NCBI RefSeq assembly: GCF_004005815.1
Contig: NZ_SACK01000006.1
Location: 62,001 to 126,000, forward strand
Reading direction: 5' to 3'
DNA: 64,000 nt
Source of the DNA: Mucilaginibacter limnophilus
Lineage (GTDB): Bacteria > Bacteroidota > Bacteroidia > Sphingobacteriales > Sphingobacteriaceae
Shown here: positions 33,430 to 41,348 of the stretch, piece by piece
Numbering within the stretch: the stretch's first letter is position 1
How the letters are laid out: each line of letters begins with the position of its first letter
The notes under the pieces: model-generated
Told to the model about the DNA's origin: nothing
Database searches by the model: none
The model's input: the letters and a program-made list of their open reading frames with translations, nothing else
Program-made: the position numbers and the translations under genes

Positions 33430-34425
33430 ATGAGCATACAAGGTTCCCGAAAAGAAGGAAAAGAATATATCAATATCATCCCAACAGACGCAGCAGGTTT
33501 TAACCGGCTGTTACCCATACTTAAAGAATATATTACCAATAAAGAAGAGAACGTGCCTAAAAAAACAATGGGGCCGTTCACTACCGATATATCTGTTTAC
33601 AAAAACCAGCCATCAAGCGGCTTGCGCATAACCTGGATAGGCCACTCAAGCCTGCTGATAGAGGTTGACGGCAAACGCCTGCTTACTGATCCGGTATGGA
33701 GCGACAGGGTTTCGTTTTCACAAAGCATCGGCCCTAAGCGCTTCTTTAAGCCCTCACTTAAGCTCATCGACCTGCCGCCGTTGGATGCTATCATCCTTTC
33801 GCACGATCATTATGACCATCTCGATAAAAACACCATCAAGTTTTTCGCAGGTAAAAATATACCGGTGATATGTTCGCTTGGGGTAGGGCAATACCCAGTA
33901 AAATGGGGCATCGCTAAAAACCTGGTAACCGAGCTTGATTGGAGGCAAAGCACCATGGTTGGCGATCTGAAAATTACGGCTACTCCGGCGAGGCATTTCT
34001 CGGGGCGTGGTATGTTTAACCGTAACCAAACGCTCTGGTCGTCATGGGTAATAAAAGGCCCGCAACACAATATATTTTTCGGTGCCGATTCAGGTCCTTC
34101 GCCAAGCTTTAAGGATATTGGCGACACATACGGGCCGTTCGACCTGACCATGCTTGAAATAGGGGCATACGGCCGCTACTGGCCCGACATACACATGGGG
34201 CCGTACCATGCTGCTGATGCGCATCTCGCTCTAAAAGGAAAAATAATGATGCCGATACATTGGGGTACGTTTAACCTTGCGCCGCATGCCTGGTATGCGC
34301 CGCCGCAAAACCTTGTAGCTAATGCAGTCGAAAAAAGTATTCAGCTGTTTATGCCCGAGCCCGGCAAGCCTACTGAAGTAAATGGCGCTTACAACTCTAA
34401 CTGGTGGGTTAAATATCTTTCTTAG
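33430..34425 (+). CDS. MBL-fold metal-dependent hydrolase (UlaG/NAPE-PLD-like)
   Basis: The 331-residue protein has the metallo-beta-lactamase motif ILSHDHYDHLD, preceded by TWIGHSSLLIEVDGKRLLTD. The later ligands are in TATPARHFSGRG, FFGADSGPS and MMPIHWGTF. The arrangement resembles the lipid-cleaving NAPE-PLD / RomA group of L-ascorbate-6-P lactonase-like proteins. It may act on phospholipid or lactone substrates. It follows the hydrolase gene by 34 bases. Confidence 0.87.
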   Translation: MSIQGSRKEGKEYINIIPTDAAGFNRLLPILKEYITNKEENVPKKTMGPFTTDISVYKNQPSSGLRITWIGHSSLLIEVDGKRLLTDPVWSDRVSFSQSIGPKRFFKPSLKLIDLPPLDAIILSHDHYDHLDKNTIKFFAGKNIPVICSLGVGQYPVKWGIAKNLVTELDWRQSTMVGDLKITATPARHFSGRGMFNRNQTLWSSWVIKGPQHNIFFGADSGPSPSFKDIGDTYGPFDLTMLEIGAYGRYWPDIHMGPYHAADAHLALKGKIMMPIHWGTFNLAPHAWYAPPQNLVANAVEKSIQLFMPEPGKPTEVNGAYNSNWWVKYLS

Positions 34426-34460
34426 TTCATGCTTAAGTCACAATATAAAATCGGCTTTAT

Positions 34461-34488
34461 GGCAAGGTTAACTTATGGGTACCTTGCC
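34461..34488 (+). terminator. Hairpin after the MBL gene, weak terminator
   Basis: GGCAAGGTT (34461-34469) pairs with TACCTTGCC (34480-34488) around an 11-base loop. The following ACTTTAAT is a poor T run, so termination may be partial. Confidence 0.5.
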
Positions 34489-34507
34489 ACTTTAATCGTC
34501 AACCCCT

Positions 34508-35185
34508 ATGACACATGACCTTTCAGGCCTCAAAAGCGGCCTTTTGCGTATTATTATATACGGCGTATTTATTTATGGGCTTGCTGAAGTTATCCGCTGG
34601 GACGCTGCCGCCAAAGTAACAATTAATGAAGCAAAAGTATCTGAGGCATCATTTACCGAGTTTTTGCAAAGCATCTTCCTGGCAATTTCTGCTGCACTAT
34701 ATTTAGGTGTGTTTTTTAAGTATGAGCAATTAAAGCCCCTTGCTTTTTTCTTATTCTCATTCGCGCTGGCATCCTTCATCCGTGAGCAAGATTCATGGCT
34801 TGACGAGCGCGTGTTCAATAATGCATGGCAAGTTGGCGTATTTTCTTTGTTAGCCGTATTGTTATATTACCTGTGGCGCAATGGAACCCGATTTTTGCAA
34901 ACGGTCTCATTATATGTAAACTCACTCCCTTTCGGACTAATGCTGGCAGGCTTTCTCACTACCTATATTTTTTCACGGCTGTATGGCCGCACCAAATTTT
35001 GGGAAGAGGTAATGGAAGAAAGATATTTCCGCACGGTAAAAAACGTCTCTGAAGAAAGCATAGAACTACTTGGCTACTTCATATTGGTGATAGCCGCCAT
35101 TGAGTTTTTCCTTTGCGCGAAACACTACGTGCGTAAAATAACCGAAACTATTAAGCAAGATAGGGCCAAAGCTGTACTGATCTAG
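34508..35185 (+). CDS. Integral membrane protein of unknown function
   Basis: The 225-residue protein has about six hydrophobic segments (LLRIIIYGVFIYGLAEVI, FLQSIFLAISAALYLGVF, FFLFSFALASFIRE, GVFSLLAVLLYYLW, GLMLAGFLTTYIFS, LGYFILVIAAIEFFLC). Conserved-looking acidic and arginine residues sit in the loops (FIREQDSWLDERVF). I do not recognise a family. Its TAG stop directly abuts the stop of the convergent pyruvate oxidase gene, with no bases between. Confidence 0.75.
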   Translation: MTHDLSGLKSGLLRIIIYGVFIYGLAEVIRWDAAAKVTINEAKVSEASFTEFLQSIFLAISAALYLGVFFKYEQLKPLAFFLFSFALASFIREQDSWLDERVFNNAWQVGVFSLLAVLLYYLWRNGTRFLQTVSLYVNSLPFGLMLAGFLTTYIFSRLYGRTKFWEEVMEERYFRTVKNVSEESIELLGYFILVIAAIEFFLCAKHYVRKITETIKQDRAKAVLI

Positions 35186-36922
35186 TTACAGCAGATCTTT
35201 AATATGCTTATAGTTCGACTTAACAGTATCCAGCACTTCATCCATACGGCCGTTTAATACCAACTTGGCCATTGACAAAGCCATGCCTTTTACCTGCTCA
35301 AATTCTACTCTTGGTGGCATGGCAAGCGCGTTAGGGTCTGTCATGATATTGATAAGCGCCGGTCCTTCGTATGCAAAGGCCGATTGCAGCGCAGCCCGCA
35401 CACCCGATGCATCGTTAACTGTATAGCCTTTCATGCCCATCGCCTGTGCTACCAGCGCGAAGTCGGGGTTGTGCATGTCGGTTTGCCAATCGGGGAGTCC
35501 GGCCACTTCCATTTCAAGCTTAACCATACCCAACGAACGGTTATTAAATACAATCACCTTAACGGGGAGTTTGTATTGAACAATTGTTGCCAGATCGCCC
35601 AAAAGCATAGAAAGGCCGCCGTCGCCGCAAAGCGCTATTACCTGCCTGCCGGGGCAAGCCAGCGCAGCGCCAATAGCATGGGGCATAGCATTTGCCATTG
35701 AGCCATGATTGAATGATCCCAGCATACGACGCTGACCGGTTGCATTGATATAACGTGCGCCCCAAACACAGCTCATACCGGTATCAACTGTGAAAATGGC
35801 ATCGTGGCTGGCCAGTTCGTCAATGCAGCGTGATACAAATTCAGGATGTATGTTGCCGGGTTCGCCGGTATCATTTACATACGTATCCAGTTTCTTTTTT
35901 ACTTCGCTGTAAAACTCAAGTTGCTCATGTAAAAAGCTGCTATCGGTTTGCTGACTAACCAGTGGTAGTAATACATGTAGCGTATCTTTAACATTTCCGC
36001 ACAGACCGATATCAACATTTGCGCGGCGGCCAATTCGCTCAGGTTTGTTGTCTATCTGAACGATGGTACACTTGTCCGGAATAAAATTAGCATACGGAAA
36101 ATCGGTGCCTAATAATAAAATCAGGTCGGCTTCGTGCATGGCATGGTAAGCAGATGGTAGCCCCAGCAGGCCGGTCATGCCAACTTCATTTGGGTTATCA
36201 TACTGGATGTCCATTTTTCCACGGAACGAATATGCTACAGGCGCATGCAGCTTTTGAGCTAACGCGACAACCTCATCGTGCGCGCCGGCGCAACCTATAC
36301 CACAAAAAATAGTGATCTTTGTATGTTGGGAAAGTACCGATGCGAGGTTTTGCAATTCAATATCTGAGGGACGTATCACCGGCTCGGGGTGGAAGTTTTG
36401 CATAGCGGTCATGATTTCCTCGGCGTCCAGCCCGGCAAGGTCACCCGGAAGGCCAAGTACCGCTACGCCTTTTTTATTTAATGCCGCCTGTATAGCGCCC
36501 TGCAGCATGCGCGGCATTTGTTTGGCGGTTACAGCTAAGTTGTTATAGTGGCTGCAATCTGCAAACAGTTTTATGGTATTGGTTTCCTGGAAATATTCGG
36601 TGCCGTATTCGGTAGACGGAATGGTTGAAGCAATGGCCAGAACCGGTGCCCCGGCACGATGGGCATCATACAAACCGTTTATCAGGTGCACATGGCCCGG
36701 GCCGCTGCTGCCTGCGCAGCAGGCAAACCCGGTAAGCTCCGCTTCTGCGGCAGCCGCGTAGGCGCCGGCTTCTTCGTGCCTTACGTGTATCCACTGGATA
36801 TTCCCATTGCGCCGCACAGCGTCGTTCACCTCATTTAAACTATCGCCTGTAACAGCGTATATGCGTTTTATGCCTGCATTTACAAGCATTTCTACCAATT
36901 GGTCGGCTACCGTTTTTGCCAT
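35186..36922 (-). CDS. poxB: Pyruvate oxidase / quinone-dependent pyruvate dehydrogenase
   Basis: The 578-residue thiamine diphosphate enzyme aligns along its full length with my recollection of E. coli PoxB: YAVTGDSLNEVNDAVRR, RHEEAGAYAAAAEAELTG, YFQETNTIKLFADCSHY. The ThDP motif CGDGGLSMLLGDLATIVQ runs to NNRSLGMVKLEMEV. It decarboxylates pyruvate to acetate and CO2, passing electrons through FAD to membrane quinone. The C-terminal peptide (LVLNGRMDEVLDTVKSNYKH) corresponds to the lipid-binding helix of PoxB, so membrane activation is likely retained. Transcribed alone. Confidence 0.9.
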   Translation of the reverse strand: MAKTVADQLVEMLVNAGIKRIYAVTGDSLNEVNDAVRRNGNIQWIHVRHEEAGAYAAAAEAELTGFACCAGSSGPGHVHLINGLYDAHRAGAPVLAIASTIPSTEYGTEYFQETNTIKLFADCSHYNNLAVTAKQMPRMLQGAIQAALNKKGVAVLGLPGDLAGLDAEEIMTAMQNFHPEPVIRPSDIELQNLASVLSQHTKITIFCGIGCAGAHDEVVALAQKLHAPVAYSFRGKMDIQYDNPNEVGMTGLLGLPSAYHAMHEADLILLLGTDFPYANFIPDKCTIVQIDNKPERIGRRANVDIGLCGNVKDTLHVLLPLVSQQTDSSFLHEQLEFYSEVKKKLDTYVNDTGEPGNIHPEFVSRCIDELASHDAIFTVDTGMSCVWGARYINATGQRRMLGSFNHGSMANAMPHAIGAALACPGRQVIALCGDGGLSMLLGDLATIVQYKLPVKVIVFNNRSLGMVKLEMEVAGLPDWQTDMHNPDFALVAQAMGMKGYTVNDASGVRAALQSAFAYEGPALINIMTDPNALAMPPRVEFEQVKGMALSMAKLVLNGRMDEVLDTVKSNYKHIKDLL

Positions 36923-37070
36923 GATACTATATTATGTTTAAATATCGTTTTAATCACAACCAATGGGCATTATATGAGTTTTGAAAAATGTAAATTGCCG
37001 TAAATTATGACAGAAGAAATATTTTAAACCTTATATTGTGTGCCCTTTTACCATAAAGGGCTGATTTTAA

Positions 37071-37559
37071 ATGACAGATAAACAAATACAAATTGTATTT
37101 AAAGAATACCAAAATATTGATGAATTAACTACAGCCGACAAGCAGCTATGCCTTAAAGCGGTAAAATCTTTTGAAACATCACATTCCCCTTATTCACACT
37201 TTAGGGTAGGGGCGGCGCTGCAATTAGAAAGCGGTAATATACTCTACGCAAGTAATCAGGAGAACGTAGCTTACCCATCAGGCTTGTGCGCCGAGCGTGT
37301 TGCCTTATTTCACTGGAGCTCGAACCATGCCACAGACCCGATAATTACCATGGCCGTTACTGCGCACACTGATGAGTTTAAAGTTGTTAAGCCTGTAACA
37401 TCATGTGGCGCATGCCTGCAAGTAATGGCTGAGTGCGAAAAGATGCAAGGTAAGCCAATCCGAGTATTGTTATACTGCATTGATGGCCCAGTTTGGGAAG
37501 TTACCGGCGTACAAAGTTTTTTGCCATTTTTGTTTTTTGAAGATCGACTAACACACTAA
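37071..37559 (+). CDS. cdd: Cytidine deaminase
   Basis: The 162-residue enzyme converts cytidine to uridine. The zinc site is in GLCAERVALFHW (Cys plus catalytic Glu) and VTSCGACLQVMAEC (two Cys), with substrate-binding HFRVGAALQLESGN before them. Length and motif spacing fit the homotetrameric class. A GCCCTTTTACCATAAAGGGC hairpin at 37040-37059 precedes the start and may be a leader structure. The SGNH hydrolase gene begins 3 bases after its stop. Confidence 0.93.
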   Translation: MTDKQIQIVFKEYQNIDELTTADKQLCLKAVKSFETSHSPYSHFRVGAALQLESGNILYASNQENVAYPSGLCAERVALFHWSSNHATDPIITMAVTAHTDEFKVVKPVTSCGACLQVMAECEKMQGKPIRVLLYCIDGPVWEVTGVQSFLPFLFFEDRLTH

Positions 37560-37561
37560 CT

Positions 37562-38221
37562 ATGAAACTGAAATTATTCCTGTTATTATTTCTTGTTGTA
37601 TCAGCTACACAGCTTAAAGCCCAAACAGGCTTTCCGTTTGATAACGAGGTACGTGAATTTAAACATGCTGACAGCCTGAACATGCCTAAACCGGGCGGTA
37701 TTTTGTTCATCGGTAGTTCGTCTATCCGTTTATGGAGCGATCTTGAGCAGCGTTTTGTCGGTAAACCAATAATAAAACGCGGACTTGGCGGGTCGCAGCT
37801 TTGGCAATGGGTGAAGTATTATACGCCTTATGTGGTATACCCTTATCAGCCTGAAAAAATATTTTTGTATGCCGGTGAAAACGACATTGCCGATGGACGC
37901 AGCGGAAAGCAGGTTGCTGAAGATTTTGAAAATTTCTGGAAATTGGTAAGCACAAAGCTGCCTCACACTGAGTTTTATTTTTTAGCCATTAAGCCAAGCC
38001 CCAGCCGTGCAAAGTTTTTCAGCGAAGTAAATACGGCTAATAGTCTAATTAAAGAATCTATCAAAGGTAAACGCCGTACACATTTTATCGACGTAGCTTC
38101 GGTTATTTTGGATGAGAAAACCGGTCAGCCTGATTCATCATTATTTAAGCAGGACATGTTGCATCTTAATACTAAAGGGTATGATAAATGGCAGCGGGTT
38201 ATTGAAAAATATATAAAATAA
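37562..38221 (+). CDS. Exported SGNH/GDSL-family hydrolase
   Basis: The 219-residue protein has a signal peptide (MKLKLFLLLFLVVSATQLKAQ). Block I reads LFIGSSSIRLWSDL (Ser in a GSSS variant of GDS), the Gly block is KRGLGGSQLWQW, the Asn block is YAGENDIADG, and block V QDMLHLNTKGY supplies Asp and His. Such proteins are esterases acting on acyl groups of sugars or lipids in the periplasm. It is probably co-transcribed with cytidine deaminase, although the link is not obviously functional. Confidence 0.9.
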   Translation: MKLKLFLLLFLVVSATQLKAQTGFPFDNEVREFKHADSLNMPKPGGILFIGSSSIRLWSDLEQRFVGKPIIKRGLGGSQLWQWVKYYTPYVVYPYQPEKIFLYAGENDIADGRSGKQVAEDFENFWKLVSTKLPHTEFYFLAIKPSPSRAKFFSEVNTANSLIKESIKGKRRTHFIDVASVILDEKTGQPDSSLFKQDMLHLNTKGYDKWQRVIEKYIK

Positions 38222-38245
38222 AAAACGCCCCTTATGGGGCGTTTT
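38222..38245. terminator. Rho-independent terminator after the SGNH hydrolase gene
   Basis: AAAACGCCCC (38222-38231) pairs with GGGGCGTTTT (38236-38245) around TTAT. The flanking A and T runs let it serve the converging NTF2-like gene as well. Confidence 0.87.
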
Positions 38246-38281
38246 CTTTTAAAAAGACAAGAGTAAATAAACTAAAACTAA

Positions 38282-38698
38282 TTATTTAAAAGTAGAGTGT
38301 ACGCTGGTGATCTTCCAGCCGTTACCGGTGTTTGTAATAGTTACCAAATTGCTACGTGTGAAGCCTTCATATTCTAAGTCAACCTTTACTATAGCAACTT
38401 CGCCATTATTTTCGACAGTTGTGGTGTTTACTTTGCAGTCCTGAACGCTTTTGGTAGCTTTTAAATATTCAAGCATTTCTCTTTTGTCGAAGCTTAATTG
38501 CTTGCTGCCACGCATCATAGTAAATTTAGCGTCGGTGTCAAGCACTTTGCTAAGGCCTTCCAGTTTGCCATGGGTTACGGCTTCAATGTAAGTGTCAATA
38601 GCGTGTTGCTGAGTTAATTCTTCTTTATCGTTCGCTTTTACTACGTTAGCGGTTATTATTAAAGCTAAGCCTAACAGGAGTGATTTAAGAGTTTTCAT
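38282..38698 (-). CDS. Exported NTF2-like (lumazine-binding-type) protein, copy A
   Basis: The 138-residue protein has a signal peptide (MKTLKSLLLGLALIITANVVKA) and then an NTF2-like fold: helix AIDTYIEAVTHGKLEGLSKV, strands DAKFTMMRGSKQLSF, VEVAIVKVDLEY-like EVAIVKVDLEYEGFTRSN and the end NGWKITSVHSTFK. It is clearly paralogous to the gene at 39443-39871, with most positions alike across the mature part. The fold binds small ligands, but no catalytic residues can be assigned. Both copies are preceded by the same ECF-like promoter. Confidence 0.82.
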   Translation of the reverse strand: MKTLKSLLLGLALIITANVVKANDKEELTQQHAIDTYIEAVTHGKLEGLSKVLDTDAKFTMMRGSKQLSFDKREMLEYLKATKSVQDCKVNTTTVENNGEVAIVKVDLEYEGFTRSNLVTITNTGNGWKITSVHSTFK

Positions 38699-38746
38699 TG
38701 TTATTGATGTTTAAGTTTTTGTTATTGTGATTATTTAATTTATATC

Positions 38747-38778
38747 TATAAGACAGAGATAACATTCCATTCGTTACA
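38747..38778 (-). promoter_or_regulatory. ECF-sigma-type promoter of NTF2-like copy A
   Basis: On the minus strand TGTAAC (38773-38778), a 17-base spacer and TGTCTTATA (38747-38755) match the -35/-10 of copy B at 39906-39937 with identical elements and spacing. The leader would be about 40 bases. Confidence 0.65.
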
Positions 38779-38872
38779 GTACTTTTACTTTAAAAAGCAT
38801 TTTTAACATTTATTTAACACTTTGCCCTTTTAACGAAGCTGATTGTAATAAACCTTGCCCTTTAAAGCATTT

Positions 38873-39382
38873 ATGATTGAGTTTATCACAATAATTTTGC
38901 GATTTGCATCAAACGGTGAAAAAACCGGGTGGACATATATTGAAATTCCGGCCGATATAGCGCAGCAACTAAAGCCTGGTAACCGGCGGTCGTTCAGGGT
39001 GCGCGGGCTGCTTGATGCGCATCCAATTGCCGGCGTAGCCGTTATGCCATTGGGCGAAGGCAAGTTTATACTGGCGCTTAACGCGGATATGCGTAAAGGG
39101 ATACATAAAGGCGAAGGCGCCATGCTGCAGTTACGCCTGGAAGAAGACACCGACTTTGTTGTATTGATGCCAGAAGATTTAGCCGAGTGCCTTGAATATG
39201 AACCTGAAGCCTATGAGTTTTTCAACAGTCTGGCAAAATCGCACCGTAACTATTTTATTAAATGGATTGACAGCGCCAAAACACAGGCCACCCGCGATAA
39301 ACGCATAGCACAAACGGTTAATGCCATGGTAAAACGATGGGATTATGGTATGATGATACGTGCGTCGCGTAAAGATGTTTAA
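38873..39382 (+). CDS. YdeI/OmpD-associated family protein with DUF1905 domain
   Basis: The 169-residue protein has an N-terminal DUF1905 beta-barrel-like part (ILRFASNGEKTGWTYIEIPA, GKFILALNADMRKGIHKGEG). The C-terminal OmdA/YdeI part has the helix pair CLEYEPEAYEFFNSLAKSH, YFIKWIDSAKTQATRDKRI and ends in the family's RWDYGMM. The family has been linked to resistance to peptides, but its activity is unknown. A TTG at 38855 would add six residues; the ATG at 38873 is preferred. It sits between the two NTF2-like paralogues on the opposite strand. Confidence 0.85.
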   Translation: MIEFITIILRFASNGEKTGWTYIEIPADIAQQLKPGNRRSFRVRGLLDAHPIAGVAVMPLGEGKFILALNADMRKGIHKGEGAMLQLRLEEDTDFVVLMPEDLAECLEYEPEAYEFFNSLAKSHRNYFIKWIDSAKTQATRDKRIAQTVNAMVKRWDYGMMIRASRKDV

Positions 39383-39387
39383 AAACA

Positions 39388-39420
39388 AACAGGCCGCGGT
39401 CTCGCACCACGGCCTGTTCC
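39388..39420. terminator. Terminator hairpin after the YdeI-family gene
   Basis: AACAGGCCGCGGT and ACCACGGCCTGTT pair with one mismatch around a short loop. It lies between convergent genes and may act in both directions. Confidence 0.75.
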
Positions 39421-39442
39421 ACAATTGTTAATACACCAATAT

Positions 39443-39871
39443 TTACTTAAAAACCGAGCAAACATTAGTTATCTTCCAGCCGTCGGCGGTACGGGCAACG
39501 GTTACATAGTTGCTGCGTACAAAATTTTCATAAGCCATATCAACTTTTACTACAGCTACTTCGCTATTATCTTCAACCACAGTTGTGGTTACGCTGCAGC
39601 TTTGTTTTATATTTTTTAAGCTGGCTAAAAAGCTCATCATTTCAGTTTTGCTATAACTTAACATCACCTTTCCCTGCATAATGCAAAACTTGGTGTTGTT
39701 ATCTATAACCTCTGCAAGGCCTTCAATCTTGCCATTGGCAATTGCATCAACATAGGTGCTGATAGCGTAATTTTTTGTTAGGCGGTCATCATTGTTTCTT
39801 GTTGCTGCGGAGGCGGTGGTAAGGCTCAGTATGAGCGCTATTACCGGTATAATTGTTCTAAGAGTTTTCAT
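39443..39871 (-). CDS. Exported NTF2-like (lumazine-binding-type) protein, copy B
   Basis: The 142-residue paralogue of the gene at 38282-38698 has a signal peptide (MKTLRTIIPVIALILSLTTASA), then YAISTYVDAIANGKIEGLAEV, NTKFCIMQGKVMLSYSKTEM, SEVAVVKVDMAYENFVRSNY and DGWKITNVCSVFK. It differs from copy A by extra cysteines (in KFCIMQ and NVCSVF). Duplication followed by insertion of the YdeI-family gene between the copies, or the reverse, explains the layout. Confidence 0.82.
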   Translation of the reverse strand: MKTLRTIIPVIALILSLTTASAATRNNDDRLTKNYAISTYVDAIANGKIEGLAEVIDNNTKFCIMQGKVMLSYSKTEMMSFLASLKNIKQSCSVTTTVVEDNSEVAVVKVDMAYENFVRSNYVTVARTADGWKITNVCSVFK

Positions 39872-39905
39872 GGCGTTACTATTTAGTTATCTATTAAGAT
39901 TTATA

Positions 39906-39937
39906 TATAAGACAGCATAAAATTTTAAAGGGTTACA
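39906..39937 (-). promoter_or_regulatory. ECF-sigma-type promoter of NTF2-like copy B
   Basis: TGTAAC (39932-39937, minus strand), a 17-base spacer and TGTCTTATA (39906-39914) repeat exactly the elements and spacing seen before copy A, while the spacers differ. This points to selection for the boxes. Confidence 0.65.
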
Positions 39938-40051
39938 CCCTTTTCGCAGATTTTTTAAATTATTCCATAATGTCAAAGAACGCAGAGATATTACTACGAA
40001 TTTCTTCGTACAAATATCTACGATAGATTTCGTATATCAAAATAAAAAATT

Positions 40052-40078
40052 AAAAAAGCCTCGGTTTAAAGAGGCTTA
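40052..40078 (-). terminator. Terminator of the ilv-leu operon
   Basis: Read on the minus strand, AAGCCTC and GAGGCTT arms (40071-40077 and 40056-40062) form a stem followed by TTTTTTAATTTTTTATTTT. It lies 17 bases after the ilvA stop. Confidence 0.82.
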
Positions 40079-40094
40079 AGATATTCCGGATGAT

Positions 40095-41345
40095 TTATAC
40101 CAGGTATTCAAATAAGGTTTGATCACGGTTGATCTCGATTACATCAAAGCGGTGTTCGGCCATGCGTTGCAGCAGGGCAGGGTAGTCGTCGGCTGATTTT
40201 AGTTCAATGCCCACCAGCGCGGGTCCGTTTTCTTTAGCGGTTTTTTTGATGAACTCAAAGCGGGTTATATCGTCACCGGGACCAAGGACGTTGTTAACGA
40301 ATAATTTCAACGCGCCGGGGCGTTGCGGAAAGCGTACTATGAAGTAGTGTTTCAATCCTTCGTAAAGCAGTGATTTTTCTTTGATCTCGGCCATACGGTC
40401 GATATCATTGTTTCCACCACTTATAATACATACTACTTTTTTGCCTTTGATCTGTTCTTTACACAGGTCAAGCACCGCTACAGATAGGGCGCCGGCCGGC
40501 TCAACCACAATGGCATCTTCGTTATAAAGTTTAAGTATGGTAGTACATACTTTGCCCTCGGGTACCAGCAGCATATCGTCAAGCACCTCACGGCATATCT
40601 GGTAAGTAAGCTGGCCTACGCGTTTTACAGCGGCGCCATCTACAAAGCGGTCAATCTCATCAAGGGTAACAGGCTCATTATGGTTAAATGCGCCAACCAT
40701 TGAAGGTGCACCCTCAGGTTCAACGCCAATCAGTAATATATCGGGGTTATTTTCTTTAAGATAAGTTCCTGTTCCGGATGCAAGTCCGCCGCCGCCAACA
40801 GGCATAATAACGGCTTCAACATCAGGTAACTCATTTAATATCTCCACGCCTACAGTACCTTGTCCTTCAATAACAGGGTAGGTATCAAACGGCGGAATAA
40901 AGGTCATTTTGTTGGCCTCGGTATACGCTAATGCTTCGCGCAGGCAATCGTCAAATGTATCGCCGGTAAGAACTATCTCTACATTACCGTTGCCAAACAT
41001 TTGTGTTTGCTTGATCTTTTGCCTTGGTGTTATCTCCGGCATAAAAATCACGCCTTTAGTGCCCAGCTTTTTACACGAAAAGGCCACGCCCTGCGCATGG
41101 TTACCCGCGCTGGCGCATACTACGCCACGGCTCAGCTGCTCATCATTCAGTTGGCTTATCATATTATAAGCGCCCCGCAGTTTGTACGAGCGTACTACCT
41201 GCAAGTCTTCACGCTTCAGGTAAATCTCGCACTCATATTTTTCAGATAAGCCCGCGTTATATTGAAGTGGAGTATGGTTTACAACCCCGTCAAGGCGCTG
41301 GTAAGCTGCCGCGAAATCAAGCAGTTGTTTGGTTTCAGTACTCAT
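40095..41345 (-). CDS. ilvA: Threonine ammonia-lyase, short single-ACT-like type
   Basis: The 416-residue PLP enzyme deaminates threonine to 2-oxobutanoate for isoleucine synthesis. Lys 55 in VVRSYKLRGAYNMI binds PLP. SAGNHAQGVAFSCKKL, VGGGGLASGTGTYLK and VCIISGGNNDIDRM are family blocks. Residues about 330-416 (FIVRFPQRPGALKLFVNNVL) form one ACT-like regulatory domain, as in Bacillus and Corynebacterium, not the doubled domain of E. coli IlvA (514 residues). It is the last gene of the operon, 3 bases after leuA. Confidence 0.93.
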   Translation of the reverse strand: MSTETKQLLDFAAAYQRLDGVVNHTPLQYNAGLSEKYECEIYLKREDLQVVRSYKLRGAYNMISQLNDEQLSRGVVCASAGNHAQGVAFSCKKLGTKGVIFMPEITPRQKIKQTQMFGNGNVEIVLTGDTFDDCLREALAYTEANKMTFIPPFDTYPVIEGQGTVGVEILNELPDVEAVIMPVGGGGLASGTGTYLKENNPDILLIGVEPEGAPSMVGAFNHNEPVTLDEIDRFVDGAAVKRVGQLTYQICREVLDDMLLVPEGKVCTTILKLYNEDAIVVEPAGALSVAVLDLCKEQIKGKKVVCIISGGNNDIDRMAEIKEKSLLYEGLKHYFIVRFPQRPGALKLFVNNVLGPGDDITRFEFIKKTAKENGPALVGIELKSADDYPALLQRMAEHRFDVIEINRDQTLFEYLV

Positions 41346-41348
41346 TTA

